This document shows, one piece after another, positions 17,868 through 26,931 of a stretch of 64,000 nucleotides of DNA. Both the position numbers and the translations under genes were made by a program. The DNA comes from Clostridia bacterium (GTDB taxonomy: Bacteria > Bacillota > Clostridia > UBA1381 > UBA9506): contig JAFQBK010000002.1 of NCBI GenBank assembly GCA_017399695.1, positions 88,448 through 152,447 on the forward strand, given 5' to 3'. A model generated the notes under the pieces. The model did no database searches and was not told the DNA's origin. It worked only from the letters and a program-made list of their open reading frames with translations. Position 1 is the stretch's first letter, and the number at the start of each line of letters is the position of its first letter.

Positions 17868-19505
17868 ATGTCTTTGTTGGTAGCCATCAATGCAAAATAT
17901 ATCCACACAAACCTTGCAGTACGTTACTTAAGACAGACAACAGGCTGTGAGATACGGGAATATTCTATCAATGACCGCACGGAAACCGTGATGGCAGATA
18001 TTTATTTGAGTGGCAAAAAGACGATTCTGTTTTCCTGCTATCTCTGGAATATCCGTATGGTGCTTGAGCTTTGCTCCCGCCTGAAGAAAGCGGATTCGTC
18101 CATCCAAACGGTACTCGGCGGACCCGAGGTCAGCTTTTCAGCAGAAGAAATCTTAAGTGAGCATCCGTATGTGGATTTTGTCATACGCGGTGAGGGAGAA
18201 GAAAGTGTTCCGGTATTTCTCGCGGCAAAGGAAAGCGGAGATTTTCGTACGGTTTTAGGCTTATCCTATCGGGAGATGGGCAAAATTATCACCAATCCTC
18301 CGGCGCCTGTACCGGAGTTAGATTCGATTCCTTTCCCATATGATGACGGAGAACTCGAGGACCTTTCCGGACGACTTATTTATTATGAAACCTCCCGTGG
18401 TTGTCCATTCCGTTGCGGTTTCTGCCTTTCGTCAGCGACAACCGGCGTACGATTTTTGCCACTGGAGCGTGTAAAAAAAGAGTTGCTCGCCTTTATCCTT
18501 GCAGGTGTGCCGCTAGTCAAACTGGTTGACCGAACTTTTAATGCGGACAACAGGCGCGCGGTTGAAATTGTCAATTTTATCAAAGAACATTCCGAAAAAA
18601 CCTGCTTTCACTTTGAGGTGAAAGCCGAAACGATGTCGGAGGAACTTGTAGATGCGCTTATGGGCGCGAGAAAAGGCTTGTTCCAGCTTGAAATCGGCGT
18701 TCAGAGCACAAATCCGGAGACGCTTTCAAAAATTAAACGGGGAGCGGATTTCGGCAAGATTACAGATGTGGTCAACCGCCTCAAAAAGAACGGAAATATC
18801 CATCTGCATCTGGATTTGATTGCGGGCTTGCCCGGAGAAAGCTATGCACAGTTTGCACGCTCATTTGACGATGTATTTTCGCTTAGGCCCCACGATTTAC
18901 AGTTGGGCTTTTTGAAAAAATTAAAAGGTGCGACGCTCGATACCAAAGGTAGCCGATTTACCGATGAACCACCGTATGAGGTAATCCACAGTGATGCGAT
19001 GAGTTATGCGGAAATTTTGCTATTGAAGGATATTGAAGATGTGCTTGAAAAATACTATAACAGTGGAACTTTTTCTCGCTCGCTTTCGTACCTGATAACA
19101 GAGGATGACGCAAGTAGTGCGTTCTGCTTTTTTGAAAAACTGGCACGCTTTTTTAGGGAAAAAGGATATAGCGGGCAGGCGCTTTCCCGCAAGTCTTTGT
19201 ATGAAATTTTATGCGAATTTGGAGAAAGAGAAGTCAAAGCAGAACAAATACAAGAATATCTTGCGTTTGACTATCTTACGCATTATAAAGACCATTTGAG
19301 TTTTATGCACGCAGACGATTTAAAACAGAGGGCGTTTGAGTTTCTTAAAACCGAGGGAATCGCAGAAAAATATTTCCCTCAGCGAAAGGACGAAAAACCG
19401 ACGGAATTATACAAACATTTGCGCTTTTACCGCTTCGGCGAAAAGGTTTTTGCTTTTGATGCAGAAAATGCGATAAATTGCGATATTACAGCAGATTTTT
19501 CTTGA
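17868..19505 (+). CDS. B12-binding-domain radical SAM protein (DUF4080-type)
   Basis: 545 residues. The first about 150 residues look like the Rossmann-type cobalamin-binding domain of this class (ILFSCYLWNIRMVLEL, VLGGPEVSF, DFVIRGEGEESV), followed by a radical SAM core with the cluster motif CPFRCGFC (Cys spacing CxxxCxxC) at about residue 180, and a C-terminal part of about 170 residues. The order matches proteins carrying DUF4080 at the C-terminus, whose substrates are not established. AAAGGAGG precedes the ATG. It has its own transcription unit between pnp and thrS. The reaction cannot be named from sequence. Confidence 0.85.
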   Translation: MSLLVAINAKYIHTNLAVRYLRQTTGCEIREYSINDRTETVMADIYLSGKKTILFSCYLWNIRMVLELCSRLKKADSSIQTVLGGPEVSFSAEEILSEHPYVDFVIRGEGEESVPVFLAAKESGDFRTVLGLSYREMGKIITNPPAPVPELDSIPFPYDDGELEDLSGRLIYYETSRGCPFRCGFCLSSATTGVRFLPLERVKKELLAFILAGVPLVKLVDRTFNADNRRAVEIVNFIKEHSEKTCFHFEVKAETMSEELVDALMGARKGLFQLEIGVQSTNPETLSKIKRGADFGKITDVVNRLKKNGNIHLHLDLIAGLPGESYAQFARSFDDVFSLRPHDLQLGFLKKLKGATLDTKGSRFTDEPPYEVIHSDAMSYAEILLLKDIEDVLEKYYNSGTFSRSLSYLITEDDASSAFCFFEKLARFFREKGYSGQALSRKSLYEILCEFGEREVKAEQIQEYLAFDYLTHYKDHLSFMHADDLKQRAFEFLKTEGIAEKYFPQRKDEKPTELYKHLRFYRFGEKVFAFDAENAINCDITADFS

Positions 19506-19530
19506 CTTTACGCTCCAAAGAAGATATGAT
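19502..19530 (+). promoter_or_regulatory. Sigma-A promoter of thrS
   Basis: TTGACT (19502-19507), 17 bases, TATGAT (19525-19530), overlapping the stop of the preceding gene. The leader is only about 45 bases, too short for a T-box. Confidence 0.6.
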
Positions 19531-19582
19531 TATATAATAAGGTTTATACTACTATTTTGTTTTCGGAAAGGAATGAGAATGT

Positions 19583-21520
19583 ATGTTTAAGGTAATTTTG
19601 AAAGACGGTTCAGCGCTTGAGTACAGCGAACCGACGCCGCTTTATGCGATTGCGAAGGATATCAGCGAGGGCTTCGGGCGAACTTGTCTTGCAGCTGAGG
19701 TTGACGGAAAGGTGTGCGAGATGGGCACCGAGCTTACCACCGATGCGACAGTTACCTTTTTGACATTTGCGGACCAAAAGGGTAAGGATGTTCTGCGCCA
19801 TACGGCATCGCATGTCCTCGCGCAGGCAGTCAAACGCCTCTATCCGCAGGCAAAACTTGCCATCGGCCCTGCTATCGAAAACGGATTTTACTATGATTTT
19901 GACTGCGATGTATCCTTTACCCCCGAGGTGCTCAAGGATATCGAAGCAGAAATGAAAAAGATTGTGAAAGAAAACATCCCTGTGCGTCGTTTTACCAAGT
20001 CGCGCGAGGATGCCATCAAATATTTTGAAGAAAAAGGCGAAATCTATAAGGTTGAATTGATTCGTGACCTGCCCGAGGGCGAGGAGATTTCTTTCTACGA
20101 GCAGGGTGACTTTACCGATTTGTGTGCAGGGCCGCACGTCTCCTCTACGGGTAAAGTAAAAGCATTTGCACTCACCAGTGTTGCAGGCGCATACTGGCGC
20201 GGAAGTGAAAAGAATAAGATGCTGCAGCGTATTTACGGTACGGCATTTACTGATAAGGCAGAACTGCAGGAGTATCTTGCGCAAGTCGAAGAAGCGAGAA
20301 AGCGTGACCATAATAAGCTGGGTAGAGAGCTTGAGCTGTTTACAACGGTGGATGTCATTGGTCAGGGTCTTCCGATTCTCTTGCCCAAAGGCGCACGCGT
20401 CATTCAGACGCTCCAGCGTTTTGTAGAAGATGAGGAACAGCGCCGCGGCTATCTTTTGACCAAGACGCCTCTCATGGCAAAAAGTGATTTGTATAAAATC
20501 TCCGGTCACTGGGATCATTACAAGGATGGTATGTTCGTGTTGGGAGACGAAGAAAAGGACAAGGAAGTCTTTGCGCTTCGTCCGATGACCTGTCCGTTTC
20601 AGTATCAGGTATTCTTAAATAAAATGCGTTCCTATCGTGATTTGCCGATGCGACTGGGCGAGACCTCAACCCTTTTTAGAAATGAGGAATCCGGTGAGAT
20701 GCACGGCTTAATCCGTGTCCGTCAGTTTACCATCTCCGAGGGACACTTGATTTTACGTCCTGACCAGTTGGAAGACGAGTTCCGTGGCTGCTTAGAGCTT
20801 GCAAACTATATGCTGGATGTTTTGGGACTTGCAGAAGACGTCAGCTACCGTTTTTCCCAGTGGGATCCAAACAATACCGAAAAGTATATCGGTACGGCGG
20901 AGCAGTGGGATGAAGCGCAGGGCATCATGAAAAAGATTTTAGATAATCTTGGCATTAATTATAGCATTGGTATTGATGAGGCGGCATTCTACGGCCCGAA
21001 ACTTGACATTCAGATTAAGAATGTGTTTGGAAAAGAGGATACCTTAATTACCATCCAGATTGACCAGCTGCTTGCAGAGCAGTTTGGAATGGAGTATGTG
21101 GATTCTGACGGCGGAAAAACCCGTCCATATATCATTCACCGTACCTCGCTCGGTTGCTACGAAAGAACGCTTGCACTTTTAATTGAAAAATATGCAGGCG
21201 CATTCCCGACCTGGCTGGCGCCGGTACAGGCAAAAATTCTGCCGATTACGGATGCACACGCAGACTATGCGTATGAGCTTGCACGCGAGTTGGAAATGAA
21301 GGGTGTTCGCGTTGAGGTAGATTCAAGAAATGAAAAAATCGGCTACAAAATCAGACAGGCACAGATGGAAAAGATTCCGTATATGCTGGTAGTAGGAGAA
21401 AAAGAAGTCGAAGAGGGCAAGGTTGCTGTTCGTTCCAGAAAAGACGGCGATAAAGGTTCAATGGCAAAAGCTGAATTTATCAGCGAACTGATGCAGGAAA
21501 TCGAAGAAAAGAGAAGATAA
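19583..21520 (+). CDS. thrS: Threonyl-tRNA synthetase
   Basis: 645 residues, full length for the family. An N-terminal TGS domain (about 1-62) precedes the editing domain with the HTASHVLAQAV motif and the SAD segment ending CAGPHVSSTG, then the class II catalytic core (PMTCPFQYQVF, RNEESGEMHGL motif 2, and RTSLGCYERTLALLIE motif 3) and the anticodon-binding domain (about 535-640). It attaches threonine to its tRNA. The ATG has GGAAAGGAATGAG upstream. Unlike many Firmicute thrS genes, there is no T-box leader, and infC does not follow. A small conserved protein gene and pfkA follow on the same strand. Confidence 0.98.
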   Translation: MFKVILKDGSALEYSEPTPLYAIAKDISEGFGRTCLAAEVDGKVCEMGTELTTDATVTFLTFADQKGKDVLRHTASHVLAQAVKRLYPQAKLAIGPAIENGFYYDFDCDVSFTPEVLKDIEAEMKKIVKENIPVRRFTKSREDAIKYFEEKGEIYKVELIRDLPEGEEISFYEQGDFTDLCAGPHVSSTGKVKAFALTSVAGAYWRGSEKNKMLQRIYGTAFTDKAELQEYLAQVEEARKRDHNKLGRELELFTTVDVIGQGLPILLPKGARVIQTLQRFVEDEEQRRGYLLTKTPLMAKSDLYKISGHWDHYKDGMFVLGDEEKDKEVFALRPMTCPFQYQVFLNKMRSYRDLPMRLGETSTLFRNEESGEMHGLIRVRQFTISEGHLILRPDQLEDEFRGCLELANYMLDVLGLAEDVSYRFSQWDPNNTEKYIGTAEQWDEAQGIMKKILDNLGINYSIGIDEAAFYGPKLDIQIKNVFGKEDTLITIQIDQLLAEQFGMEYVDSDGGKTRPYIIHRTSLGCYERTLALLIEKYAGAFPTWLAPVQAKILPITDAHADYAYELARELEMKGVRVEVDSRNEKIGYKIRQAQMEKIPYMLVVGEKEVEEGKVAVRSRKDGDKGSMAKAEFISELMQEIEEKRR

Positions 21521-21556
21521 CACCTGAAATCTGATTCAAACAGGAGGCGATAAACG

Positions 21557-21751
21557 ATGTGGATGGTTGTTTACATCGCGCAGGCAAAGGAAACAGCGGA
21601 AAGAATCAGTGCGCTACTTCGCGAAGCAGGTCTGCTTGTTAAAATCAGAGTGACCAATCAAGGAGCGCAGGACCAGTACGGTTGTTTTGAAATTTTGGTT
21701 CCTGAATCAGAGGTGGATGATGCGCATACGGTAATTATCGATGCACTTTAA
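21557..21751 (+). CDS. Small conserved protein, DUF2007-like
   Basis: 64 residues, MWMVVYIAQAKETAERISAL opening, a beta-alpha-beta-beta-type pattern ending in YGCFEILVPESEVDDAHTVI. The layout resembles small signal-transducing-like DUF2007 domains, in which a short strand-helix unit is followed by a protein-interaction or metal segment; no cysteine cluster is present. In clostridia I have seen similar small genes beside pfkA. AGGAGGCG precedes the ATG. It sits 36 bases after thrS and 58 before pfkA, so co-transcription with either is possible. Function unknown. Confidence 0.65.
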   Translation: MWMVVYIAQAKETAERISALLREAGLLVKIRVTNQGAQDQYGCFEILVPESEVDDAHTVIIDAL

Positions 21752-21809
21752 CGTATCAGGAGATAAAGCCTAACGGTATAAATTAACAGGCGAAAGGGGA
21801 AAGACAGAA

Positions 21810-22772
21810 ATGAAAAGAATTGGTGTACTGACAAGCGGCGGCGATGCGCCGGGTATGAATGCTGCCATTCGTGCAGTCGTCAGAAGCGGTATTTATTACG
21901 GGCTGGAGGTTATCGGTATCCACAAAGGATATAATGGCTTGATTCACGGCGATTATGAGATTATGTCTGCCCGCAGTGTTTCAGATATTCTGCACCGTGG
22001 CGGCACAATTTTGCAGACCGCGCGTTGTCTGGAATTTAAGGAAAAGCCGGGAATACAGAAAGCATATCATATGGCAAAAGAAATTAAACTGGATGGTATG
22101 GTTGTTATCGGCGGTGACGGCTCGTTCCGCGGGGCAAGAGACTTGTCCCTTGCTGGACTTCCGACCATCGGTATACCGGCAACGATTGATAACGATATCG
22201 CTTGTACCGATTATTGTATCGGTTTTGATACGGCACTTAACACCGCACGTGATGCAATTGACAAAATCCGTGATACCGCCCGTTCCCACGAGCGTTGCTC
22301 GGTTGTTGAGGTTATGGGTCGCGACGCCGGCTACATTGCCGTTTATGTTGCGATGGCTTGCGGCGCAGAAGCGGCGATTATTCCGGAAGAAAAGTATGAT
22401 TATGTAGAAGATACCATTAAAAAAATCAAAGACGGAATGATGCGTGGCAAGGCGCAGAATCTGATTATTGTGGCAGAGGGCGTCGGCGGCTCCGTTGAAC
22501 TTGCAAAGAAAATTGAAAAGGAAACGGGAATTGAAACCCGTGCCACCATCTTGGGTCACATCCAGCGAGGCGGTAGCCCGACGGTCAGAGATAGAATCAA
22601 TGCCAGCCGTATGGGTATCCACGCAGTAAAACTTTTAAAAGACGGCGTCGGCAATCGTGTCGTTGCGAAGAAAAAAGACAGCATCGTTGATTACGATATT
22701 TTAGAGGGTCTTAATATGACCAAATCAATGGAAAGCGAACTTTTAGAGTGCTCCAAGATTCTTTCAATGTAA
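21810..22772 (+). CDS. pfkA: ATP-dependent 6-phosphofructokinase
   Basis: 320 residues, normal for a bacterial PFK. RIGVLTSGGDAPGMNAAIRA is the nucleotide-binding start, VIGGDGSFRGA contains Gly where pyrophosphate-dependent enzymes have Asp, indicating ATP use, and PATIDNDIACTD holds the catalytic TIDND with Asp. The later motifs EVMGRDAGYIA and LGHIQRGGSPTVRDR complete the substrate site. It phosphorylates fructose 6-phosphate, the committed glycolytic step. AAAGGGG precedes the start. The gene ends in a bidirectional terminator shared with the convergent membrane-protein gene. In many clostridia pfkA is paired with pyk; here pyk is not present. Confidence 0.97.
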   Translation: MKRIGVLTSGGDAPGMNAAIRAVVRSGIYYGLEVIGIHKGYNGLIHGDYEIMSARSVSDILHRGGTILQTARCLEFKEKPGIQKAYHMAKEIKLDGMVVIGGDGSFRGARDLSLAGLPTIGIPATIDNDIACTDYCIGFDTALNTARDAIDKIRDTARSHERCSVVEVMGRDAGYIAVYVAMACGAEAAIIPEEKYDYVEDTIKKIKDGMMRGKAQNLIIVAEGVGGSVELAKKIEKETGIETRATILGHIQRGGSPTVRDRINASRMGIHAVKLLKDGVGNRVVAKKKDSIVDYDILEGLNMTKSMESELLECSKILSM

Positions 22773-22786
22773 TAATAGAAACAAAA

Positions 22787-22823
22787 AAGCGGAATGATTA
22801 AAAAATCATTCCGCTTTATTTTA
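22787..22823 (+). terminator. Bidirectional terminator between pfkA and the CrtO-like gene
   Basis: A 13 bp perfect stem (22787-22799 with 22804-22816); the A-run on the left and T-rich tail on the right serve both strands. Confidence 0.9.
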
Positions 22824-23277
22824 TTGTTTTCTTCCACAATTTCATCAGTCTTGGCCTGTTATAGCGTTGAATCATAATATATGGAAAATGGAAAAATACG
22901 ATGTATAAGAAGGTGCAGATGCCGCCACCGAGCCCCGGCCAGATGACAAGACAGTAAAAACCGGTCAGACAGAGGACAAGATGCACAAACTCGGCAATGC
23001 AGGTCTCCTGCAGAAGCAGGTAAAGACGCTCTTTATAGTCGCCGGAGAGATTTTTTGCCGGCATTAGAATCGGTACAATCTTACTCATATCCGGCACGCG
23101 CTTATACCAAAAACGAATACCGAAGATATGATAAAACCGCCCGTTTTTTTCAAAAGCATAAGGACGGAAAGGGAACCGGTCCGTGCGAAACCATCGCTTT
23201 GGCAGGAGTCTGCCCAGAAAAAAACCAGCAAGACTGCTGATAACGCAGTATCGAAAGCATTTCCAAAACAGCGCCAA
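22816..23277 (-). CDS. CrtO-family-like membrane protein (putative acyltransferase)
   Basis: 153 residues. A hydrophobic N-terminus is followed by RFYHIFGIRFWYKRVPDMS, then QETCIAEFVH and two membrane segments, ending FHFPYIMIQRYNRPRLMKL. These motifs (I-x-x-W-x-x-x-x-P-D, ETCxAExxH and IQRYNRPRL) are those I recall for the glycosyl-4,4'-diaponeurosporenoate acyltransferase family of staphylococcal staphyloxanthin synthesis. No carotenoid genes are nearby, so the true substrate is probably different, for instance a lipid-linked sugar. The start is TTG with GGAGGG 6 bases upstream. The family call rests on remembered motifs. Confidence 0.65.
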   Translation of the reverse strand: MALFWKCFRYCVISSLAGFFLGRLLPKRWFRTDRFPFRPYAFEKNGRFYHIFGIRFWYKRVPDMSKIVPILMPAKNLSGDYKERLYLLLQETCIAEFVHLVLCLTGFYCLVIWPGLGGGICTFLYIVFFHFPYIMIQRYNRPRLMKLWKKTIK

Positions 23278-23301
23278 GCCCTATCCCTCCTTTTACATAG
23301 T

Positions 23302-23330
23302 TATATATATTTTACCAAAGAATTCGACAA
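23302..23330 (-). promoter_or_regulatory. Candidate sigma-A promoter of the CrtO-like gene
   Basis: On the minus strand TTGTCG (23325-23330), 17 bases, TATATA (23302-23307), 25 bases before the TTG start. Confidence 0.4.
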
Positions 23331-23369
23331 AAAACAATCGTTCATTTGCTTTTTTAAAAAATTATTAAT

Positions 23370-23406
23370 AAAAAATGCCGCAGGGAAAAACCCTGCGGCA
23401 TTTTTT
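23370..23406 (-). terminator. Terminator of sigG (symmetrical)
   Basis: A 16 bp stem (23370-23385 with 23391-23406), five-base loop, with A and T runs on either side. It overlaps the sigG stop codon. Confidence 0.9.
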
Positions 23407-24175
23407 ATATAAACTTTTTCATTCGCTCCAGTGCCCCTTTTTCCAGACGCGAGACCTGTGCCTGCGATATTCCGAGGCTGTCCGCCACCTCCATTTGTGT
23501 TCTGCCGGAGAAGAACCGGAGCTTTATGATATGCTTTTCCCGGTCGGTCAGTCGTTTCATTGCTTCCTTGAGCGCGATTTCTTCGAGCCAGGATTCATCC
23601 GTGTTTTTGGTATCTTTCACCTGGTCCATGATGAATAGGGTGTCAGTTCCATCGCTGTATGCCGGTTCATATAAGGAAACAGGGTCCTGAATGGCTTCTA
23701 AGGCAAAAACAATATCATCCTTTGGAATGTTCACCAAAGTCGATAACTCCTCAACCGTAGGCTCCTTGGAATGTTCGGCGACATAGGCTTCTTTCGCTTT
23801 TAAGGTTTTGTAGGCAATATCCCGAAGTGAACGGCTGACACGGATTGAATTATTATCCCGAAGATAACGCCGGATTTCGCCGATAATCATCGGCACCGCA
23901 TAGGTGGAAAAACGCACATTATGTGAGGTATCAAAATTATCAATCGCTTTGATTAAGCCGACACAACCGATTTGAAATAAATCGTCCGGATTTTCACCGC
24001 GGGAGGAAAACCGTTGTATGACGCTTAGCACCAGTCTTAAATTTCCTCCGATAAACTTTTCACGTGCATCAAGGTCACCCTGTTTAATTTTTTCGAACAA
24101 AGCTTCCTTTTCTTCGTTTGAAAGGAGGGGAAGCTTTGATGTATTTACACCGCAGATTTCTACTTTATTTGCCAT
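23405..24175 (-). CDS. sigG: RNA polymerase sporulation sigma factor SigG
   Basis: 256 residues beginning MANKVEICGVNTSKLPLL, which matches the SigG N-terminus. Region 2 (GNLRLVLSVIQRFSSRGEN, DDLFQIGCVGLIKAIDNFD, VRFSTYAVPMIIGEIRRYLRD) is followed by the SRSLRDIAYK segment and region 4 (RTQMEVADSLGISQAQVSRLEK). SigG drives late forespore transcription. The frame is open to 24235, but AAGGTGAT precedes the ATG at 24175. Unlike the usual spoIIGA-sigE-sigG cluster, it stands alone between a CrtO-like gene and the ClpE-like gene. A sigma-F/sigma-G type promoter lies about 45 bases upstream of the start. Confidence 0.97.
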   Translation of the reverse strand: MANKVEICGVNTSKLPLLSNEEKEALFEKIKQGDLDAREKFIGGNLRLVLSVIQRFSSRGENPDDLFQIGCVGLIKAIDNFDTSHNVRFSTYAVPMIIGEIRRYLRDNNSIRVSRSLRDIAYKTLKAKEAYVAEHSKEPTVEELSTLVNIPKDDIVFALEAIQDPVSLYEPAYSDGTDTLFIMDQVKDTKNTDESWLEEIALKEAMKRLTDREKHIIKLRFFSGRTQMEVADSLGISQAQVSRLEKGALERMKKFI

Positions 24176-24223
24176 TTGTATCACCTTGTCCTTTCCAAAA
24201 TGTGTGCGAACCGGGTACAAGTG

Positions 24224-24253
24224 TATAATTTCCAAATTCAGTAAAAAATATAC
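24224..24253 (-). promoter_or_regulatory. Sigma-F (sigma-G) type promoter of sigG
   Basis: On the minus strand GTATA (24249-24253) and GGAAATTATA (24224-24233) are 15 bases apart. This fits the sigma-F pattern GYWTA-N15/16-GGnrAnAhTw at all but one position, as expected for sigG. Confidence 0.65.
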
Positions 24254-24400
24254 TTGGGAAAACGGGATGCGTGTGTTAATTATTGCAAAGTTGTAAACTT
24301 TTTAGAAATAGGCTTTTTATATTCGAAAGATTATGATATACTGACAATGTGAGAATGAATATGGCGAAGTTTGTGTCTTTTTAGAAAGGAGAAACAGCGT

Positions 24401-24430
24401 TTGTTTCGCTGTTTATGTGATAAATTATGA
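24401..24430 (+). other. Possible leader peptide coupled to the ClpE-like gene
   Basis: A TTG at 24401, 9 bases after AGAAAGGAG, opens MFRCLCDKL, whose TGA stop (24428-24430) overlaps the ATG of the Clp gene as ATGA. A hairpin (24392-24399 with 24407-24414) lies in the same stretch. The Clp ATG has no ribosome site of its own at normal distance. Confidence 0.4.
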
Positions 24431-26739
24431 ATATGTTATGTGTCAAATGTAAAAAGAATCAGGCGGTTGTATTTGTCAATAAGCTTGATTCCGTAACAAA
24501 TAAGCAGACCACGGATGGTTATTGCTTAAATTGCGCCAAAGAACTGGGTCTGGCTCCGGTGGACGACATCTTAAAGAGTATGGGGCTGACGGCAGAGCAG
24601 TATGACGAAATCAACAACGGTATGAATGAACTGATGAGCAGTATGGATGAATTTGATTTCGATGAAATGGACGGCGAGGATATGGAGAATCAGCCGCTTG
24701 CGATGATGGGCAATTTTAAGGATATGTTGAAAAATATGATGGGTCAGGGAAATGAACATTCTGAGGATATTGGTGGCGGAAAGACAACAAAAACTGCCAC
24801 CAAAAATAAGAAAAAGGACAAACAGCGCCTGCTTGACAGCTTCGGAACAAACCTGACGCGCAAGGCATCCCAACGCCTGATTGACCGCATCATTGGCAGA
24901 GATAAGGAAATCGACCGCGTAGTTCAAATCTTAAACCGTCGCTCGAAGAACAACCCTGTATTGTTGGGCGAACCGGGTGTTGGTAAAACTGCGATTGCAG
25001 AAGGGCTGGCAGTCCGCATTGCAGAAAAAAGAGTGCCGCCGAAGCTCTTTGATAAAGAAGTCTATCTGTTGGATTTTACAGCGATTGTTGCCGGAACACA
25101 GTTCCGCGGACAGTTTGAGGCACGCCTGAAAAAGCTTTTAGAAGAGGCAAAAGAGCTTGGAAATATTATTTTAGTCATCGATGAGCTTCACAATATCGTA
25201 GGCGCAGGAGATGCCGAGGGCGCGATGAGTGCAGCAAATATCTTAAAGCCTGCACTGGCGCGCGGAGATATTCAGGTCTTGGGTGCGACAACCATTGATG
25301 AATACAGAAAGCATATCGAAAAGGATTCGGCATTAGAGCGCCGCTTCCAGCCGGTCATGGTGAACGAACCGTCGATTGCCGATACAGTTGAAATTATCAA
25401 AGGTATCCGTGATTATTACGAAAAATTCCACCATGTTAAAATTTCCGATGAGGTGGCAGAGCAGGCGGTAGTGATGTCGGAACGCTATATTACCGACCGT
25501 TTCCTGCCGGATAAGGCGATTGATATCATTGATGAGGCAGGTTCCAAGGCAAACCTCAACAATAAGGCACTGCTCAAATTGACAGAGCTTGAAACCGCAC
25601 TCAAGAAGATTCAGATTGAGAAAGAAAATGCGGTTTCGGGTGACTCTCCCGAGGATTATCAGAAAGCGGCAGAGCTAAAGGCGAAAGAATGCGGCTTGAT
25701 TGAGGAAATTAACAAATTAGAGGCAAGCGGCATTGATGCTGTTTTGACCGTAGAAGATGTGGCGTCTGTGATTGAGGACTGGACAGACATTCCGGTCAGA
25801 AGCATTACGGAGGCAGAAAGCAAAAAGCTTTTGGCGCTTGAGGAAAGGCTATCCGAACGTGTCATCGGTCAGGACCATGCAATTAGCCTGATTGCGCAGG
25901 CGATTCGCCGCAATCGTGCGCGCCTGACAAAAATCCGCAGACCGGTTTCCTTTATCTTCGTCGGACCGACGGGTGTGGGTAAAACCGAGCTTGCGAAAAC
26001 TCTTGCAAGCGTTATGTTTGACAGTGAAGATGCGATGATTCGCGTGGATATGTCGGAGTATATGGAAAAGCATACCGTATCGAAACTGATTGGTGCACCT
26101 CCGGGATATGTAGGCTATGATGAGGCAGGACAGCTCACCGAAAAGGTGCGCAGAAAGCCGTATTCCATCATTCTTTTGGATGAGATAGAAAAAGCCCACG
26201 AGGACGTATTTAATATCCTCTTGCAAATTTTAGATGACGGTCGTGTGGCAGACAGCCACGGTCGAATGGTCAACTTTGAAAATACGATTATCATTATGAC
26301 CTCCAATGCAGGTTCGCATCTCCATTCCGCAAGCTACGGCTTTAATAAAACGGCAGATGAGACGCAGGAGGCAAAGGTTGCGGCAGCGCTTAAGGATATC
26401 TTCCGTCCGGAGTTCTTAAACCGTATTGATGATACTATTGTGTTCCGTCACTTAGCTCGTCCGCAGCTCGAAAAGATTGTCGGACTGATGCTTTCTGAGC
26501 TTTCGGTGGAGTTGTTTAAGAAGAATATGATTCTTACGGTTACGCCCGCAGCACAGAGTTTCGTGCTGGAAAAGGGAACCGATGAAAAGTACGGTGCGCG
26601 TCCTCTTCGCAGAACGATAGAGAAATATATCCAAAACCCCATTGCCGAGGCGGTCATTCGCGGCGATGTGGCAAAACACAGCAAAATTATTGTGGATGTT
26701 AAAGACGGCAATATCGATGTGGCGATTGAGGCTGTGTAA
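24427..26739 (+). CDS. ClpE-like Clp ATPase with N-terminal zinc finger
   Basis: 770 residues. The N-terminus [11 protein letters not shown] with a second CLNC pair near residue 35 is a four-Cys zinc site as in ClpE and McsA, followed by an acidic Met-rich linker. Two AAA+ modules follow: D1 with [13 protein letters not shown] (about residue 180) and D2 with [13 protein letters not shown] (about 515), separated by a short middle domain (about 385-440). It lacks the duplicated ClpN repeats of ClpC. Such ATPases unfold proteins, usually for ClpP. No CtsR operator is seen. The only good ribosome site is 36 bases upstream and serves a possible leader peptide. The gene diverges from sigG; ClpC is an alternative name in automated annotation. 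Confidence 0.88.
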   Translation: MNMLCVKCKKNQAVVFVNKLDSVTNKQTTDGYCLNCAKELGLAPVDDILKSMGLTAEQYDEINNGMNELMSSMDEFDFDEMDGEDMENQPLAMMGNFKDMLKNMMGQGNEHSEDIGGGKTTKTATKNKKKDKQRLLDSFGTNLTRKASQRLIDRIIGRDKEIDRVVQILNRRSKNNPVLLGEPGVGKTAIAEGLAVRIAEKRVPPKLFDKEVYLLDFTAIVAGTQFRGQFEARLKKLLEEAKELGNIILVIDELHNIVGAGDAEGAMSAANILKPALARGDIQVLGATTIDEYRKHIEKDSALERRFQPVMVNEPSIADTVEIIKGIRDYYEKFHHVKISDEVAEQAVVMSERYITDRFLPDKAIDIIDEAGSKANLNNKALLKLTELETALKKIQIEKENAVSGDSPEDYQKAAELKAKECGLIEEINKLEASGIDAVLTVEDVASVIEDWTDIPVRSITEAESKKLLALEERLSERVIGQDHAISLIAQAIRRNRARLTKIRRPVSFIFVGPTGVGKTELAKTLASVMFDSEDAMIRVDMSEYMEKHTVSKLIGAPPGYVGYDEAGQLTEKVRRKPYSIILLDEIEKAHEDVFNILLQILDDGRVADSHGRMVNFENTIIIMTSNAGSHLHSASYGFNKTADETQEAKVAAALKDIFRPEFLNRIDDTIVFRHLARPQLEKIVGLMLSELSVELFKKNMILTVTPAAQSFVLEKGTDEKYGARPLRRTIEKYIQNPIAEAVIRGDVAKHSKIIVDVKDGNIDVAIEAV

Positions 26740-26748
26740 GTAAAAACA

Positions 26749-26790
26749 AAAAGCAGGAAACGATATAGGGTTTCCTGCTTTTGAAATTTT
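26749..26790 (+). terminator. Rho-independent terminator after the ClpE-like gene
   Basis: A 13 bp stem (26749-26761 with 26770-26782) begins ten bases after the stop, but the T content after the stem is modest (TTTTGAAATTTT). Confidence 0.8.
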
Positions 26791-26824
26791 ACGGAATAAA
26801 AAATACAAAAAAAGAATGAATCTG

Positions 26825-26853
26825 TTGAAAAAATGGGGTATAGTTGTTATATA
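26825..26853 (+). promoter_or_regulatory. Candidate upstream promoter of the amino-acid transporter operon
   Basis: TTGAAA (26825-26830), 17 bases, TATATA (26848-26853), just ahead of the stronger promoter. Confidence 0.4.
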
Positions 26854-26865
26854 TTGATGTGATTC

Positions 26866-26894
26866 TTGACATTTGGTGCATTTTAAGGTAAAAT
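26866..26894 (+). promoter_or_regulatory. Sigma-A promoter of the amino-acid transporter operon
   Basis: TTGACA (26866-26871), 17 bases, TAAAAT (26889-26894). The predicted start is a few bases before the poly-T tract. Confidence 0.8.
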
Positions 26895-26905
26895 AAGTTA
26901 TATTA

Positions 26906-26920
26906 TTTTTTTTTTTTTTT
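26906..26920 (+). repeat. 15-base homopolymeric T tract in the transporter leader
   Basis: Fifteen consecutive T residues lie between the promoter and the ribosome site GGAGGAG, close to the predicted transcription start. Confidence 0.8.
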
Positions 26921-26931
26921 GGAGGAGCAAT

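Noticed and set aside
19505..19583. T-box leader before thrS
   Set aside because: Only 78 bases separate the genes and there is no AGGGTGGNACCGCG-like sequence or terminator.
19610..20518. 302-residue open frame antisense to thrS
   Set aside because: Long but fully inside thrS, without ribosome site or familiar motifs; thrS is complete and certain.
24253..24427. CtsR operator in front of the ClpE-like gene
   Set aside because: No GGTCAAA-type direct repeat was found.
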